NCBI RefSeq assembly: GCF_010728325.1
Contig: NZ_AP022570.1
Coordinates: forward strand, 2,666,001 to 2,730,000
Reading direction: 5' to 3'
DNA from: Mycolicibacterium poriferae
GTDB taxonomy: Bacteria > Actinomycetota > Actinomycetes > Mycobacteriales > Mycobacteriaceae
Length of the DNA stretch: 64,000 nt
Positions 9,310 through 17,535 of this stretch are shown one piece after another. A program made the position numbers and the translations under genes. The notes under the pieces are model-generated. The model searched no databases and was not told where the DNA came from. It saw only the letters and a list, made by a program, of their open reading frames with translations. Each line of letters begins with the position of its first letter. The first letter of the stretch is position 1.

Positions 9310-10494
9310 ATGGCGGGTCCGTTGGAGGGGCTGCGTGTCATCGAGCTGGGCGTATGGGTCGCCGGCCCGGCCGCCGGAGGGATTCTGGCGGACTGGGGTG
9401 CCGACGTGATCAAGATCGAGCCGCCTGCGGGTGATCCGGCCCGGACATTCGGCCGCATGCTCGGGATCCCGCCGCACGATCGTCAGCACGAGAGCCCGCC
9501 CTTCGAAATGGACAACCGCGGAAAGCGCAGCGTCGTACTGGATCTCACCACCGACGACGGTAGAGCACACGCCTTGGACCTGCTCACCGATGCCGACGTG
9601 TTCATCACCAACATCCGCACCGGTGCGTTGCGGCGCATCGGGCTGGACTTCGAGTCCCTGACCGCGGCCAACCCCCGGCTGGTGTACGGGTTGATCACCG
9701 GATACGGCAACGACGGGCCGGATGCCGACCGCCCCGCATACGACGTGGCCGCGTTCTGGGCACGGGCGGGCCTGGCGCATCTGTTGACCCGGCCCGGGGA
9801 CACCCCGCCTTTTCAGCGCGGCGGTATGGGAGACCATTCGGTCGGGATGACCCTGGCCGGGGCGGTCTGCGCCGCCCTCGTCGCCCGTACCCGTACGGGC
9901 GCCGGCCAGCTGGTCTCGACGTCGCTGTACCGCCAAGGTGCCTACACCGTGAGCTTCGACCTCACGACGTTTCTGATCAGCGGCCAGCCCATCGCGATCG
10001 GACAGCGCGAAACGATGGGCAACCCGTGCATGAACAACTACACCGCCGGGGACGGCCGCCGGTTCTGGCTGGTGGGGTTACAAGGGGATCGGCACTGGCC
10101 GGCGTTGTGCGCCGCCGTGGGCCGGCCGGAGTGGCTGGTCGACGAACGCTATGCGACGGCCCGTGCCCGGGCAGTCAACGCGGCCGGCTTGGTCGCCGAA
10201 CTCGATGCCGTGTTCGCTGCCAAACCGCTCGACGAGTGGGCCGAAGCCTTTGGCGCGCAACCGGAACTGTTCTGGTCGCCCATCAACTCGATGGAAGACG
10301 TGGTGGCTGACGAGCAGTTCCACGCCGGCGGTGGAGTCGTGTACGTGCCCGCCCAGGACGGCTCGAGCGTCCCGATGGTCGCCACACCTGCCGACTTCTC
10401 GGCGACCCCGTGCGACGTGCGCGGGTGCGCACCGGCGCTGGGCGAGCACACCGAGGGCGTACTGGCCGACAAGCGCACGAATCACGCCCGCTAA
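9310..10494 (+). CDS. Family III CoA transferase (CaiB/BaiF type)
   Basis: A 394-residue CaiB/BaiF-type enzyme that moves CoA between acyl groups, probably to activate the carboxylic acid formed by this pathway. Seen: N-terminal GLRVIELGVWVAGPAAGG, ADVIKIEPPAGDPAR, NRGKRSVVLDL, the region GGMGDHSVGMTLAGAV where the family's catalytic aspartate lies, and RTRTGAGQLVSTSL. The ATG at 9310 follows AAGGGGAG. The stop TAA at 10492-10494 is created by the IS insertion: the two TA bases are the target duplication and the last A belongs to the element; the empty site would end in TAG. Confidence 0.93.
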   Translation: MAGPLEGLRVIELGVWVAGPAAGGILADWGADVIKIEPPAGDPARTFGRMLGIPPHDRQHESPPFEMDNRGKRSVVLDLTTDDGRAHALDLLTDADVFITNIRTGALRRIGLDFESLTAANPRLVYGLITGYGNDGPDADRPAYDVAAFWARAGLAHLLTRPGDTPPFQRGGMGDHSVGMTLAGAVCAALVARTRTGAGQLVSTSLYRQGAYTVSFDLTTFLISGQPIAIGQRETMGNPCMNNYTAGDGRRFWLVGLQGDRHWPALCAAVGRPEWLVDERYATARARAVNAAGLVAELDAVFAAKPLDEWAEAFGAQPELFWSPINSMEDVVADEQFHAGGGVVYVPAQDGSSVPMVATPADFSATPCDVRGCAPALGEHTEGVLADKRTNHAR

Positions 10495-11327
10495 AGCGTG
10501 TCGAACAACTGGCTGCGGTCGAGTCTTCGGAGTAGTAGGGCGATTTGGCTGAGGTAGACGAAGCCTTCGTGCGAGGCGAGGGTGGTTTCGTAGTGGCGGT
10601 CGATGCGGCGGCAGTGGTTGATCCAACCGTTTGTGCGTTCGACCACCCAGCGTCGCGGTTGGACGATGAAGCCGTGTCCTGGCTTGGGTCCGGAGACCAC
10701 CTCAACGGTGACACCAGCCTTGGCCGCAGCGGCGGCGACGGTCTGACCGGTGTAGCCCTTATCCACCCACACGTGACTGATGGTTGGCACGATCCGCTTC
10801 GCCTTGCGGAGCAGCTTCGGGAATGCTGCCCGGTCCTGCACGTCGGCTTCGGTGACGACGGCGGCGACCAGCGCACCGGCTGAGTCGACGAGCACATGCC
10901 GTTTGACGCCGTCGACCTTCTTTGCCCCGTCGAATCCGCGCGGTCCGGCCACCGGGGACGCCTTGACGCTGGAGGAATCAACGACGGCTGCGGTGGGTCG
11001 TCTGCGGCGGCCGGAGCGAGTACGGACCTCGCCGCGGGCCGCGGTCAGGATTCGCGCCCATGTGCCGTTGCGGCACCAGAGCAGAGAGTGTTTGTGCGCC
11101 GCTGACCACGACACGGTGAAGTCGTGCGGCAGATGTCGCCAGGCGCATCCGGTGCGCAGCACGTACAAGATGGCGTCGAGGTACTCGCGCCACCGCTGCG
11201 GTGGGCAGGGCCGCCCACCTTTGGGATGTTTCGGGACGAGGAAGCGGGCGATGCGCGCCCACGCGGTGTCGGACAGATCGGAGCGGTACCGGCGGCGCCG
11301 ATCAGGTTTCGGGTCACATGACCACAA
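10491..11327 (-). CDS. IS5-family DDE transposase
   Basis: A 278-residue transposase of the IS5 superfamily (IS427-like). Start region RSDLSDTAWARIARFL is the typical DUF4096-like N-terminus. The catalytic triad is visible as AAVVDSSSVKA (first Asp), HVWVDKGYTG (second Asp) and RWVVERTNGW (Glu), with the conserved RGFDGAKKVDGVKRH between. The frame reads through the left inverted repeat and stops at TAG formed by target bases, so the stop codon is supplied by the YTAR insertion site. The gene appears intact. Confidence 0.93.
   Translation of the reverse strand: MWSCDPKPDRRRRYRSDLSDTAWARIARFLVPKHPKGGRPCPPQRWREYLDAILYVLRTGCAWRHLPHDFTVSWSAAHKHSLLWCRNGTWARILTAARGEVRTRSGRRRRPTAAVVDSSSVKASPVAGPRGFDGAKKVDGVKRHVLVDSAGALVAAVVTEADVQDRAAFPKLLRKAKRIVPTISHVWVDKGYTGQTVAAAAAKAGVTVEVVSGPKPGHGFIVQPRRWVVERTNGWINHCRRIDRHYETTLASHEGFVYLSQIALLLRRLDRSQLFDTL
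10494..10510 (+). repeat. Left terminal inverted repeat of the IS5-type element
   Basis: 17 bases AAGCGTGTCGAACAACT, identical to the reverse complement of 12863-12879. Confidence 0.93.
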
Positions 11328-11402
11328 ATCGTCATCACGGGTACCGACACGACTGCGCTGGCCAGCGCAACTTGTCAGCCAGTCATGAGACGCTCAATGG
11401 TG

Positions 11403-12820
11403 ATGGCGCGCCACACCACGTTCCGGCTCTGTCTCGACCCCACGGTCGAGCAGTGTGAGGTGCTGGCCCGTCATGCCGGGGCGTCGCGGTTCGCGTTCAA
11501 CCAATGCCTACGGCTGGTGAAAACCTCGCTCACCCACCGCAAAACCGACCCGGACATCGAGGTGCCGTGGACGGGGTTTGATCTGATCAACACCTTCAAT
11601 GCGTGGAAGAAAACCGAGGCCGCCGGCCGGGTATTCGCTGTCGGTGCCCGCGGCGAGACTGAGGTGCGGGTGACCGGTTTGGCGTGGCGGGGCCAGGTGT
11701 GTCAGCAGGTGTTCGAGGAAGCCGCTGTCGACCTCGGTAGAGGGTTGGCGGCATGGTCTGATTCACGGTCGGGCAAGCGCAAAGGCCGCCGCGCCGGGTT
11801 CCCACGGTTCAAGAAGAAAACCGGCGACATCCCGTCGTTTCGGCTGCGCAACAAGCACCCCAAGGGCAAACCCGCCGCGATCCGTATCGGCGACAACGAC
11901 CGGCCCCGCTGCCCGGCATTGGTGCTGTTGCGGTGCATGACGACACCCGCCGGCTGCGGCGCATGCTGGGCAAGGGACGGGCGAAGATCCTCTTCGCCAC
12001 GATCAGTCATCGCGGGGGCCGGTGGTGGATCTCACTCAATATCGAGGCCGCCGATCTGCACCCAGCCCATCAGCACCCCGTCCGCCCCGACGACGGCGGC
12101 TGGGTAGGGGTGGATCGCGGCCTGTCGGCGTTCCTGGTCGCCGCCACTGCAGACGGCAGCGAGGTCGCCCGCATCGATGACGCGCCCAAGGCGCTGGCCA
12201 CCGGTCTCAAGCAGCAGCGGCGGTTGTCGAAGTCGTTGTCACGCAAGAAGAAAGGATCACGAAACCGCAAGGATGCCGCGGCCCGGCTGGGACGGCATCA
12301 CCATCGTGTCGCCAACGTGCGCCGCCATTTCCTGCACCAGGTATCGGGCCAGCTGGTCAAGACCCACGACCGGATTGTCATCGAAAACCTCAACGTGACC
12401 GGAATGCTGCGCAACCATCGGCTGGCCCGCGCCATCTCCGACGCCAGCTGGTCGGAGTTCGCGCGGCTGTTGCGGTACAAGCAGGCGTGGCGGGCCGGGC
12501 AGCTCATCGAAGCCGACCGGTGGTATCCATCGACCCGTCTGTGCCCTGAGTGCGGGGACATCGACAGTTCGATGACCTTGGCGGATCGGGTGTTCACCTG
12601 CGGATGCGGGCATACCGCCGACAGAGACGCCAACGCCGCGCGGAATCTGGCCCGCTGGGGCCAGGGCCAGCACGACACCTCAACCGATCCCCGGACCCCC
12701 AAGCAACGGGGCCGGGCCACCAAAGCCCGCCGACGGGACGGCGCTGGCCAACACCCTCGTGTTGGCGAAACCAGCCCGAATGACGCGGGAACCGACGTTC
12801 ACACCGCACCCGCGGCCTGA
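11403..12820 (+). pseudogene. tnpB: TnpB (RuvC-like RNA-guided nuclease family), frameshifted
   Basis: TnpB/OrfB-type passenger broken by a frameshift near 11905-11912. The N-terminal part reads from 11403 (FRLCLDPTVEQCEVLARHAG) to IRIGDNDRPR; the rest continues in another frame as LPGIGAVAVHDDTRRL. The residues lost at the junction suggest a small deletion. RuvC residues are all kept: GVDRGLS, IENLNVTGML, DRDANAARNLAR, as is the four-cysteine finger CPECG ... FTCGCG. It is divergent from the DDE transposase, with 75 bases between. A guide RNA, if any, would lie between 12700 and the right end. A sequencing error cannot be excluded. Confidence 0.85.
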
Positions 12821-12862
12821 ACCAACGGACGCCCGAGAAGGGCGGTGCCGAACACTCAACAG

Positions 12863-12879
12863 AGTTGTTCGACACGCTT
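12863..12879 (-). repeat. Right terminal inverted repeat of the IS5-type element
   Basis: 17 bases, the exact complement of the left end at 10494-10510; followed by the TA target duplicate. Confidence 0.93.
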
Positions 12880-13454
12880 TAGGAGCACCGGCCGTCCGCG
12901 TCTGAGACAGCGTGGCGTGGTGGCGGGGCGAATTGCGTGACACGTGCGGCATGTCGAAGCTGCGCGAGGAAATCGGCGCTGTCGTCGCTGTGAACCAGGT
13001 ACTGCGAAATCGCCAACCGCACCGCCGTCGCGGCCGACAGTCCGGAATCGGGCCCGGTGCACAATCGCTGCAGCCGCTCACGCATCAGCGGAATGATCCG
13101 GGCGACCCGCCTGATCACCTGGTCGGGTTCGACGTCGACCATCCGCAGGCCGGGATAGGACAACTGGTAGCGCACGATCACCTGCAGCGCGGCGTCGAGT
13201 TTCTGGGCGGCGGGCACGGCGGCGGTGGCCTCGGCGATGGCCCGCTCGTACAGATGGCGTTCCCACACCGCGAAATCGTCGAGCAGGACTTGCTTGTCGG
13301 AGAAATAGCGATACAGCGTGGGGCGGGACACCCTTGCCGCGGCCGCGACGTCCGACAGCGACAGCTTGGTGGTGCCGTTGCGTCCCAGCACCTCTGCGGT
13401 CGCGGCCAGGATCCGCTGGCGAGTCGAGCTGTGCTCGTCGGCAAGGTCCGACAT
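12879..13454 (-). CDS. TetR-family repressor 2 of the catabolic island
   Basis: A 191-residue TetR regulator, paralogous to TetR 1. HTH: RILAATAEVLGRNG, LSLSDVAAAARVSRPTLYRYF. The next block LRMVDVEPDQVIRRVARIIP matches TetR 1 well, so the ligands may also be related. Two ATG codons are possible (13460 and 13454). I prefer 13454 because the TAAAGT of operator D ends 6 bases upstream, fitting a leaderless transcript. The stop TAA includes two bases of the IS target duplication and one base of the IS; the empty site would give TAG. Divergent from the ferredoxin gene. Confidence 0.92.
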   Translation of the reverse strand: MSDLADEHSSTRQRILAATAEVLGRNGTTKLSLSDVAAAARVSRPTLYRYFSDKQVLLDDFAVWERHLYERAIAEATAAVPAAQKLDAALQVIVRYQLSYPGLRMVDVEPDQVIRRVARIIPLMRERLQRLCTGPDSGLSAATAVRLAISQYLVHSDDSADFLAQLRHAARVTQFAPPPRHAVSDADGRCS

Positions 13455-13462
13455 TGGCATAC

Positions 13463-13488
13463 TTTACAAAATTAGCCAGCAATGTCAC
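13463..13488 (-). promoter_or_regulatory. Island operator D (TTTACA-N14-TGTCAC)
   Basis: Between TetR 2 and the divergent ferredoxin. On the minus strand it reads GTGACA, 16 bases, TAAAGT, which ends 6 bases before the preferred ATG of TetR 2. It could control both genes. Confidence 0.7.
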
Positions 13489-13520
13489 GCTGTTTCGGTG
13501 CAGGTCCACCCGGAGCAATC

Positions 13521-13712
13521 GTGAGGATCGACGTCGTTCTGTCCCGGTGTACGGGCCACGGCATCTGCGAGACGATCGCCGAGGACGTCTTCGAGGTCCA
13601 GGATGACGGGACCGTGGTCATTAGCGGTGCCGAGCGACCCGAATCCGACCGCGACCGGATGATCCGCGCGGTCACCCAATGCCCGGCCGCTGCACTGCGG
13701 CTGATCGACTGA
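13521..13712 (+). CDS. 3Fe-4S ferredoxin, P450 redox partner type
   Basis: A 63-residue ferredoxin that passes electrons to a cytochrome P450. The cluster motif is RCTGHGICETIAEDVF with the last ligand in QCPAAAL, so the second cysteine position of a 4Fe-4S motif is histidine (CxxHxxC ... CP), as in many mycobacterial P450 ferredoxins with a 3Fe-4S cluster. GTG start at 13521; starting further upstream would add residues unlike the family. The only P450 nearby is at 16305-17534, so it is the likely partner. Operator D lies 33 bases upstream. Confidence 0.92.
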   Translation: MRIDVVLSRCTGHGICETIAEDVFEVQDDGTVVISGAERPESDRDRMIRAVTQCPAAALRLID

Positions 13713-13759
13713 ACCGCGGCCGGTAGAGTGCGCGGGCAGTCGTCGCGAGGCGGAAACCG

Positions 13760-14617
13760 CTACGAGGAACGCGTTTTCGCGGATTCCTCCCTCGGTGGAC
13801 GGGGGCGCACGAGCACTGACTGCTGGATGGCGCCCACCGGTCCGCTCTCGTCGAACAGCGTGCCTGATGTCACCCCGATGCCGTCGGGGCCGTAGCTCGT
13901 CTCGGCGCGGATGCCGATCCACTCGCCGTCGGGCTCGCGGTGGATGTGCACCACCAGATCAGTGTTGAGAAAGGTCCACCTGCGGATGTCGAGCTTGGCG
14001 CCGATGCCGTTGGCGTCGTCGGCGACCGCGAACAGCCGCTCGAGCGCAGTCATCGTCTCACCCTTGACGAGATCGACCTCGGGGCGGAGCCACGACTCGC
14101 CCGGGCCCTGGTTCAGGGGCGGGGTGAGCCAGCGCCAATCCAGGCTGTGCACGTAGTTGCGCTCCCAGTCTTTCTTCATGTCTCGGCCGCGCGCTTGCGA
14201 CAAGGGCCGCAGCGGCTCGACGGGGGCGTGGGTGATCGCGGCCGTGTCCAGAGTCTGCAGCCGCCAGCCGCTGGCCCGGGCGACCGGCCGTGGCGATCCG
14301 TCGGGCCCCACCGCGAGCAGCTCGGCCCCGATCAGTTCGATCTGTGTTCCGGAGCGCTCGCGGGTGGCCCGCACCCACAGATCTCCGTCCGCCGGCACCG
14401 GGCCGAGCAGGTCGACCAGTACCCGGCTGAGCCGGGTGTCGTCGCGGGGGGCACACCGCTGCAGTGCGCGGACCAGCAGCGCGGACACCGGGGCCGCGTG
14501 CTGGATCGCGGCTGACCAGGTGGAGCGAACCAGATCGGTCGCCACGAAGTGCTCGCCGTAGCTGTCGGCGTCGTCGATCTTCACGTAATAGGAGTCGGAC
14601 ATGCGGGAATCGGGCAT
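13760..14617 (-). CDS. Acyl-CoA thioesterase, TesB-like double hotdog
   Basis: A 285-residue thioesterase-superfamily protein that would hydrolyse an acyl-CoA to acid and CoA. The N-terminal half (DSYGEHFVATDLVRSTWS, HAAPVSALLVRALQRCAP, RLSRVLVDLLGPVP) and the C-terminal half (DIRRWTFLNTDLVVHIHREP, GEWIGIRAETSYGPDGIG, GTLFDESGPVGAIQQSVLVR) are the two hotdog units. ATG at 14617 lies seven bases after the SMP-30 stop with GAGGA upstream, so the two genes form an operon. Confidence 0.85.
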   Translation of the reverse strand: MPDSRMSDSYYVKIDDADSYGEHFVATDLVRSTWSAAIQHAAPVSALLVRALQRCAPRDDTRLSRVLVDLLGPVPADGDLWVRATRERSGTQIELIGAELLAVGPDGSPRPVARASGWRLQTLDTAAITHAPVEPLRPLSQARGRDMKKDWERNYVHSLDWRWLTPPLNQGPGESWLRPEVDLVKGETMTALERLFAVADDANGIGAKLDIRRWTFLNTDLVVHIHREPDGEWIGIRAETSYGPDGIGVTSGTLFDESGPVGAIQQSVLVRPRPPREESAKTRSS

Positions 14618-14624
14618 CGGGTCC

Positions 14625-15509
14625 TCAGCTGCACCTGGCGGCGGGCACGTCGACGGTCACCGCGTCCAAGCGGGACAGCTTCGTCCCGCGCAGCCGCTCC
14701 GGGTAGGCGTCGGTGGCGGACAGCAGGAACAGGGTGCGGCCATCGGGTCCGCCCAGCGTGCACGCGATGGCGGTGCGGTCGCCGATGTCGATCCGATCGC
14801 TGACCGAATACCCGGTCCCGGTGGTTACGATCCGTTCGAAGCGGTGGGCGAGTGTCATCGCCGTCCACACCCCGCCCTTGTCGTCGACGCAGATGCCGTC
14901 CGGGGGGCCGGCCAAGCCTTCGGCGACAACCGTTCTGTCCGAGAGACTTCCGTCGTCATCGATGGCGAACGCAGAAAGTCTGCGTGCCGTGGACTCGGCG
15001 ACGATCAGCCTCGAATGGTCGCTGGTGATGGCCATGCCGTTGGGGAAGTCGAGATCGCGGGCCACGACGGTGGCGCGCCGGCCGGGTTCCCGGTCGGGGT
15101 CGATCCGCACGATCACCCCGCCCGATCGGGCCTGGGAGCCGACATAGGCGCAGCCGTAGCGGTCGATGACCATGTCGCCGAGCGGGGCGGGAGCCAGCTC
15201 CGCCACGTCGGCGACCACCGCGACCGTGTCGCCGTCGTAGCTCAGCACCTGCCGGTCCTCGGTGGACACGATCAGCAGGGTGCCGTCGGGGCGGAAGCCG
15301 AGCCCGGAGGGTGCATGTCCCGGCAACTCCAGAGTGCTCATCTCGCCGTGCAGGGTCACCGTGTGCACGGCCTCGCCGAGCATGTCCGAGAACCACACGA
15401 GCCCCTCGAACCACCGCGGACCCTCGCCGAAGCAGAACCCTGAGGCAAGCGGGGCGGGCCCCGTCGCGGCGGCTTCGAGGTCGAGGCCGACCCCTACTTT
15501 ACAAAACAC
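14625..15509 (-). CDS. SMP-30/gluconolactonase-family hydrolase
   Basis: Six-bladed beta-propeller metal hydrolase, typically a lactonase. Metal-site motifs are visible: GEGPRWFEGLVWFSDM (Glu), DFPNGMAIT (Asn) and DGICVDDKGGVW (Asp). With a BVMO in the adjacent operon, opening of a lactone is a natural role (inference). The start is unclear: there is no in-frame ATG or GTG between operator E and the conserved region. The nearest candidate is the GTG at 15509, inside the operator; another is upstream at 15605. About 294 residues with the GTG. Operon with the thioesterase. Confidence 0.82.
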   Translation of the reverse strand: MFCKVGVGLDLEAAATGPAPLASGFCFGEGPRWFEGLVWFSDMLGEAVHTVTLHGEMSTLELPGHAPSGLGFRPDGTLLIVSTEDRQVLSYDGDTVAVVADVAELAPAPLGDMVIDRYGCAYVGSQARSGGVIVRIDPDREPGRRATVVARDLDFPNGMAITSDHSRLIVAESTARRLSAFAIDDDGSLSDRTVVAEGLAGPPDGICVDDKGGVWTAMTLAHRFERIVTTGTGYSVSDRIDIGDRTAIACTLGGPDGRTLFLLSATDAYPERLRGTKLSRLDAVTVDVPAARCS

Positions 15510-15523
15510 CTCACAAGTGTCAC
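15498..15523. promoter_or_regulatory. Island operator E (TTTACA-N14-TGTCAC)
   Basis: Between SMP-30/thioesterase (minus) and the seven-gene P450-BVMO operon (plus). On the minus strand it reads GTGACA, 16 bases, TAAAGT. Since no start codon follows closely on the minus strand, its main target may be the divergent operon. Confidence 0.7.
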
Positions 15524-15603
15524 GCTCGCTGGGTGCAGCTGTCAACCCGCCGTGGGGCAGCCACGGGCGAAGGGACACCTCCGATGGGGATTGCGCCGTG
15601 GCC

Positions 15604-16308
15604 ATGAAGACCTACCACCGCCACGCCCTGCTCTACCTGCACGAGACCATCGATCTCGGGTCCGCAGGCAGCGAGCGCTTTGTCACGGAGTTCGACGAGG
15701 TCTACCACCCGATGATGGGTGACCTCGGGGCCCGGCTGTTCGCGCTGTGGGAAACCACCCCCTACAACGGGCACTGGCCACAGGTCACGGTCATCTGGGA
15801 GATCGACGCGTTCGCCGACTACGCCCGCATCGGTCGTGCCCAGGCCCGCGGTGGCAGCCATGCCGCGGCAGCGGCACAGTGGTCGATGTTCCTGCGCGAC
15901 AGCGGTGCTCGCGGGGAGGGTCGAATCATGTACGCAGGGCGCAGCAACCGGACGCTGGCTCAGTTGCAGGCCGACAACGTCACGGCGGGCCTGGTGATCC
16001 AGGAGATCATGCAGACCAAGCCGGGACGGCAGGACGACTACATCCGCGAACTGGAACGACTCTACGTTCCGTGGTCGGAATCGACCGGCAAAACGTGGCT
16101 GGGCTCGTTCATCACGACCTTTCGTTTCAACGAGGTGATCCACTACTGGGCGCTGGAAGGGGACTGGGACTGTTTCGAGAACCACTACCCGTCGTGGAAA
16201 GAGCATCCACCCGCTGAGATCGTCACCTGGATGAGCGTCGCGCCCGCGCTGCGTGACGGGTGGGAGGACTCCATCCTGGCCGCGCTGCCTCCTTCCCCGC
16301 TGCGATGA
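15604..16308 (+). CDS. NIPSNAP/Dabb-like two-domain protein, function unknown
   Basis: A 234-residue protein, first gene of the P450-BVMO operon. Two halves look like repeated ferredoxin-like dimeric alpha/beta barrels: the first begins MKTYHRHALLYLHETIDLG, the second AGLVIQEIMQTKPGRQDDYI, each followed by an amphipathic helix and a strand with Trp/Tyr. That is the pattern of NIPSNAP-like proteins; the assignment is tentative. ATG at 15604 chosen over GTG 15598. Its stop overlaps the P450 ATG as ATGA. Confidence 0.6.
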   Translation: MKTYHRHALLYLHETIDLGSAGSERFVTEFDEVYHPMMGDLGARLFALWETTPYNGHWPQVTVIWEIDAFADYARIGRAQARGGSHAAAAAQWSMFLRDSGARGEGRIMYAGRSNRTLAQLQADNVTAGLVIQEIMQTKPGRQDDYIRELERLYVPWSESTGKTWLGSFITTFRFNEVIHYWALEGDWDCFENHYPSWKEHPPAEIVTWMSVAPALRDGWEDSILAALPPSPLR

Positions 16309-17534
16309 CCGCGACACAGACCGTCGGGGACTACGACCCGTTCGACCCTGCGGTGATGGCCGACCCGATGCCCTACTACCGGCGGCTTCGTGACCACGAT
16401 CCCGTCCACTACCTGCAGAAGTGGGACGCCTACGCGCTGTCGCGGTTCGCCGACATCTGGCACGTGCTGGAGATCAACGACGGAACATTCGTCGCGTCCG
16501 AGGGAACCCTGCCCGCCGCGACGGTGCTGGCCCGCCACAACGACGGGCCGGTGCCCGATCCGCCGTTGCACCCCATGCCGTTCCACGCCAACTTCGATGC
16601 ACCCGTCTACGACGAGGTGCGCCGGTGCACCGCCGCACCGTTCCGGCCCAAGGCCGTCGGCACGCTCGCCGAGCGGATCCGGGCACTGGCCAACGAACGC
16701 CTCGATGAGTTGCTGCCGCTCGGACGATTCGACCTCACCCAGGACTACGGCGGAATCGCCGCGGCCTCGGTGGTCTGTCAACTGCTCGGCCTGCCCACCG
16801 AACTGGCGGCCGACGTTCTCGCCACCGTCAATGCAGGAAGCCTGGCCCAGCCCGGCCAGGGAGTCGAGGTGGCCCAGGCGCGACCCGGCTATCTGGACTA
16901 TCTGACACCGGTGGTGGCGCACCGGCGTGCGGCTACCGACACGGGCGCGTTGCCGATCGTGGACAACCTGCTGGCCTACCGGCTGCCCGACGGCTCGGCG
17001 CTGTCGGACACCGAAGCCGCCGTGCAGCTGCTCGGAGTGTTCATCGGGGGCACCGAAACCGTACCCAAGATCGTCGCGCACGGACTGTGGGAGCTGTCGC
17101 GGCACCCGGCCCAGTTGGCCGCGGTGTGTGCAGACCTCGAGGCCAACGTGCCGGTCGCCCGCGAGGAGATGATCCGCTTTTGTGCCCCCGCCCAGTGGTT
17201 CGCCCGAACCCTGCGCCGGCCGTTCACGTTGCACGACACCACGATGCGGCCAGGCCAGCGGATCATTTCCCTGCTGGCTTCGGCCAGCCGGGACGAACGC
17301 GAGTATCCCGAAGCGGACAGCTTCATCTGGGACCGCCCGATTCCACGGCTGCTGGCCTTCGGGCGCGGACAGCACTTCTGTCTCGGCGCGCACCTCGCGC
17401 GCCTGGAGATCACCATCCTGGTGACCGAATGGCTCAGGCGGGTAGATCATTTCGCCATCGACGAGGCTGCGGCGTCGCGGCCGCCCTCGAGCTTCCAATG
17501 GGGTTGGAACAGTCTCCCGGTCGAGGTCTGCTGA
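16305..17534 (+). CDS. Cytochrome P450 monooxygenase
   Basis: A 409-residue soluble bacterial P450. Heme-binding loop FGRGQHFCLGAHLAR, I-helix GVFIGGTETVPKIV (the usual acid-alcohol pair appears as GGTET), and ExxR as EEMIRF. It probably introduces a hydroxyl group into the pathway substrate using electrons from the ferredoxin at 13521. Starts with ATGA overlap to the previous gene and is followed one base later by the alcohol dehydrogenase. No reductase gene is present in the window. Confidence 0.95.
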   Translation: MTATQTVGDYDPFDPAVMADPMPYYRRLRDHDPVHYLQKWDAYALSRFADIWHVLEINDGTFVASEGTLPAATVLARHNDGPVPDPPLHPMPFHANFDAPVYDEVRRCTAAPFRPKAVGTLAERIRALANERLDELLPLGRFDLTQDYGGIAAASVVCQLLGLPTELAADVLATVNAGSLAQPGQGVEVAQARPGYLDYLTPVVAHRRAATDTGALPIVDNLLAYRLPDGSALSDTEAAVQLLGVFIGGTETVPKIVAHGLWELSRHPAQLAAVCADLEANVPVAREEMIRFCAPAQWFARTLRRPFTLHDTTMRPGQRIISLLASASRDEREYPEADSFIWDRPIPRLLAFGRGQHFCLGAHLARLEITILVTEWLRRVDHFAIDEAAASRPPSSFQWGWNSLPVEVC

Positions 17535-17535
17535 C

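Larger units (their letters stand above)
10492..12881. mobile_element. IS5-type insertion sequence with tnpB passenger, with TA target duplication
   Basis: The element proper is 10494-12879 (2386 bp). Its ends are 17-bp perfect inverted repeats AAGCGTGTCGAACAACT (10494-10510 and the complement at 12863-12879). TA at 10492-10493 and 12880-12881 is the target duplication within a CTAG target, as expected for IS427-group IS5 elements. It carries a DDE transposase on the minus strand and a divergent, frameshifted tnpB. Removing the element restores CTAG, in which the TAG of the CoA transferase and the TAG of TetR 2 overlap head-on. Confidence 0.9.

Noticed and set aside
11900..11915. Programmed frameshift in tnpB
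   Set aside because: No slippery heptamer is evident, and several family residues appear to be missing at the junction, which fits a deletion better.
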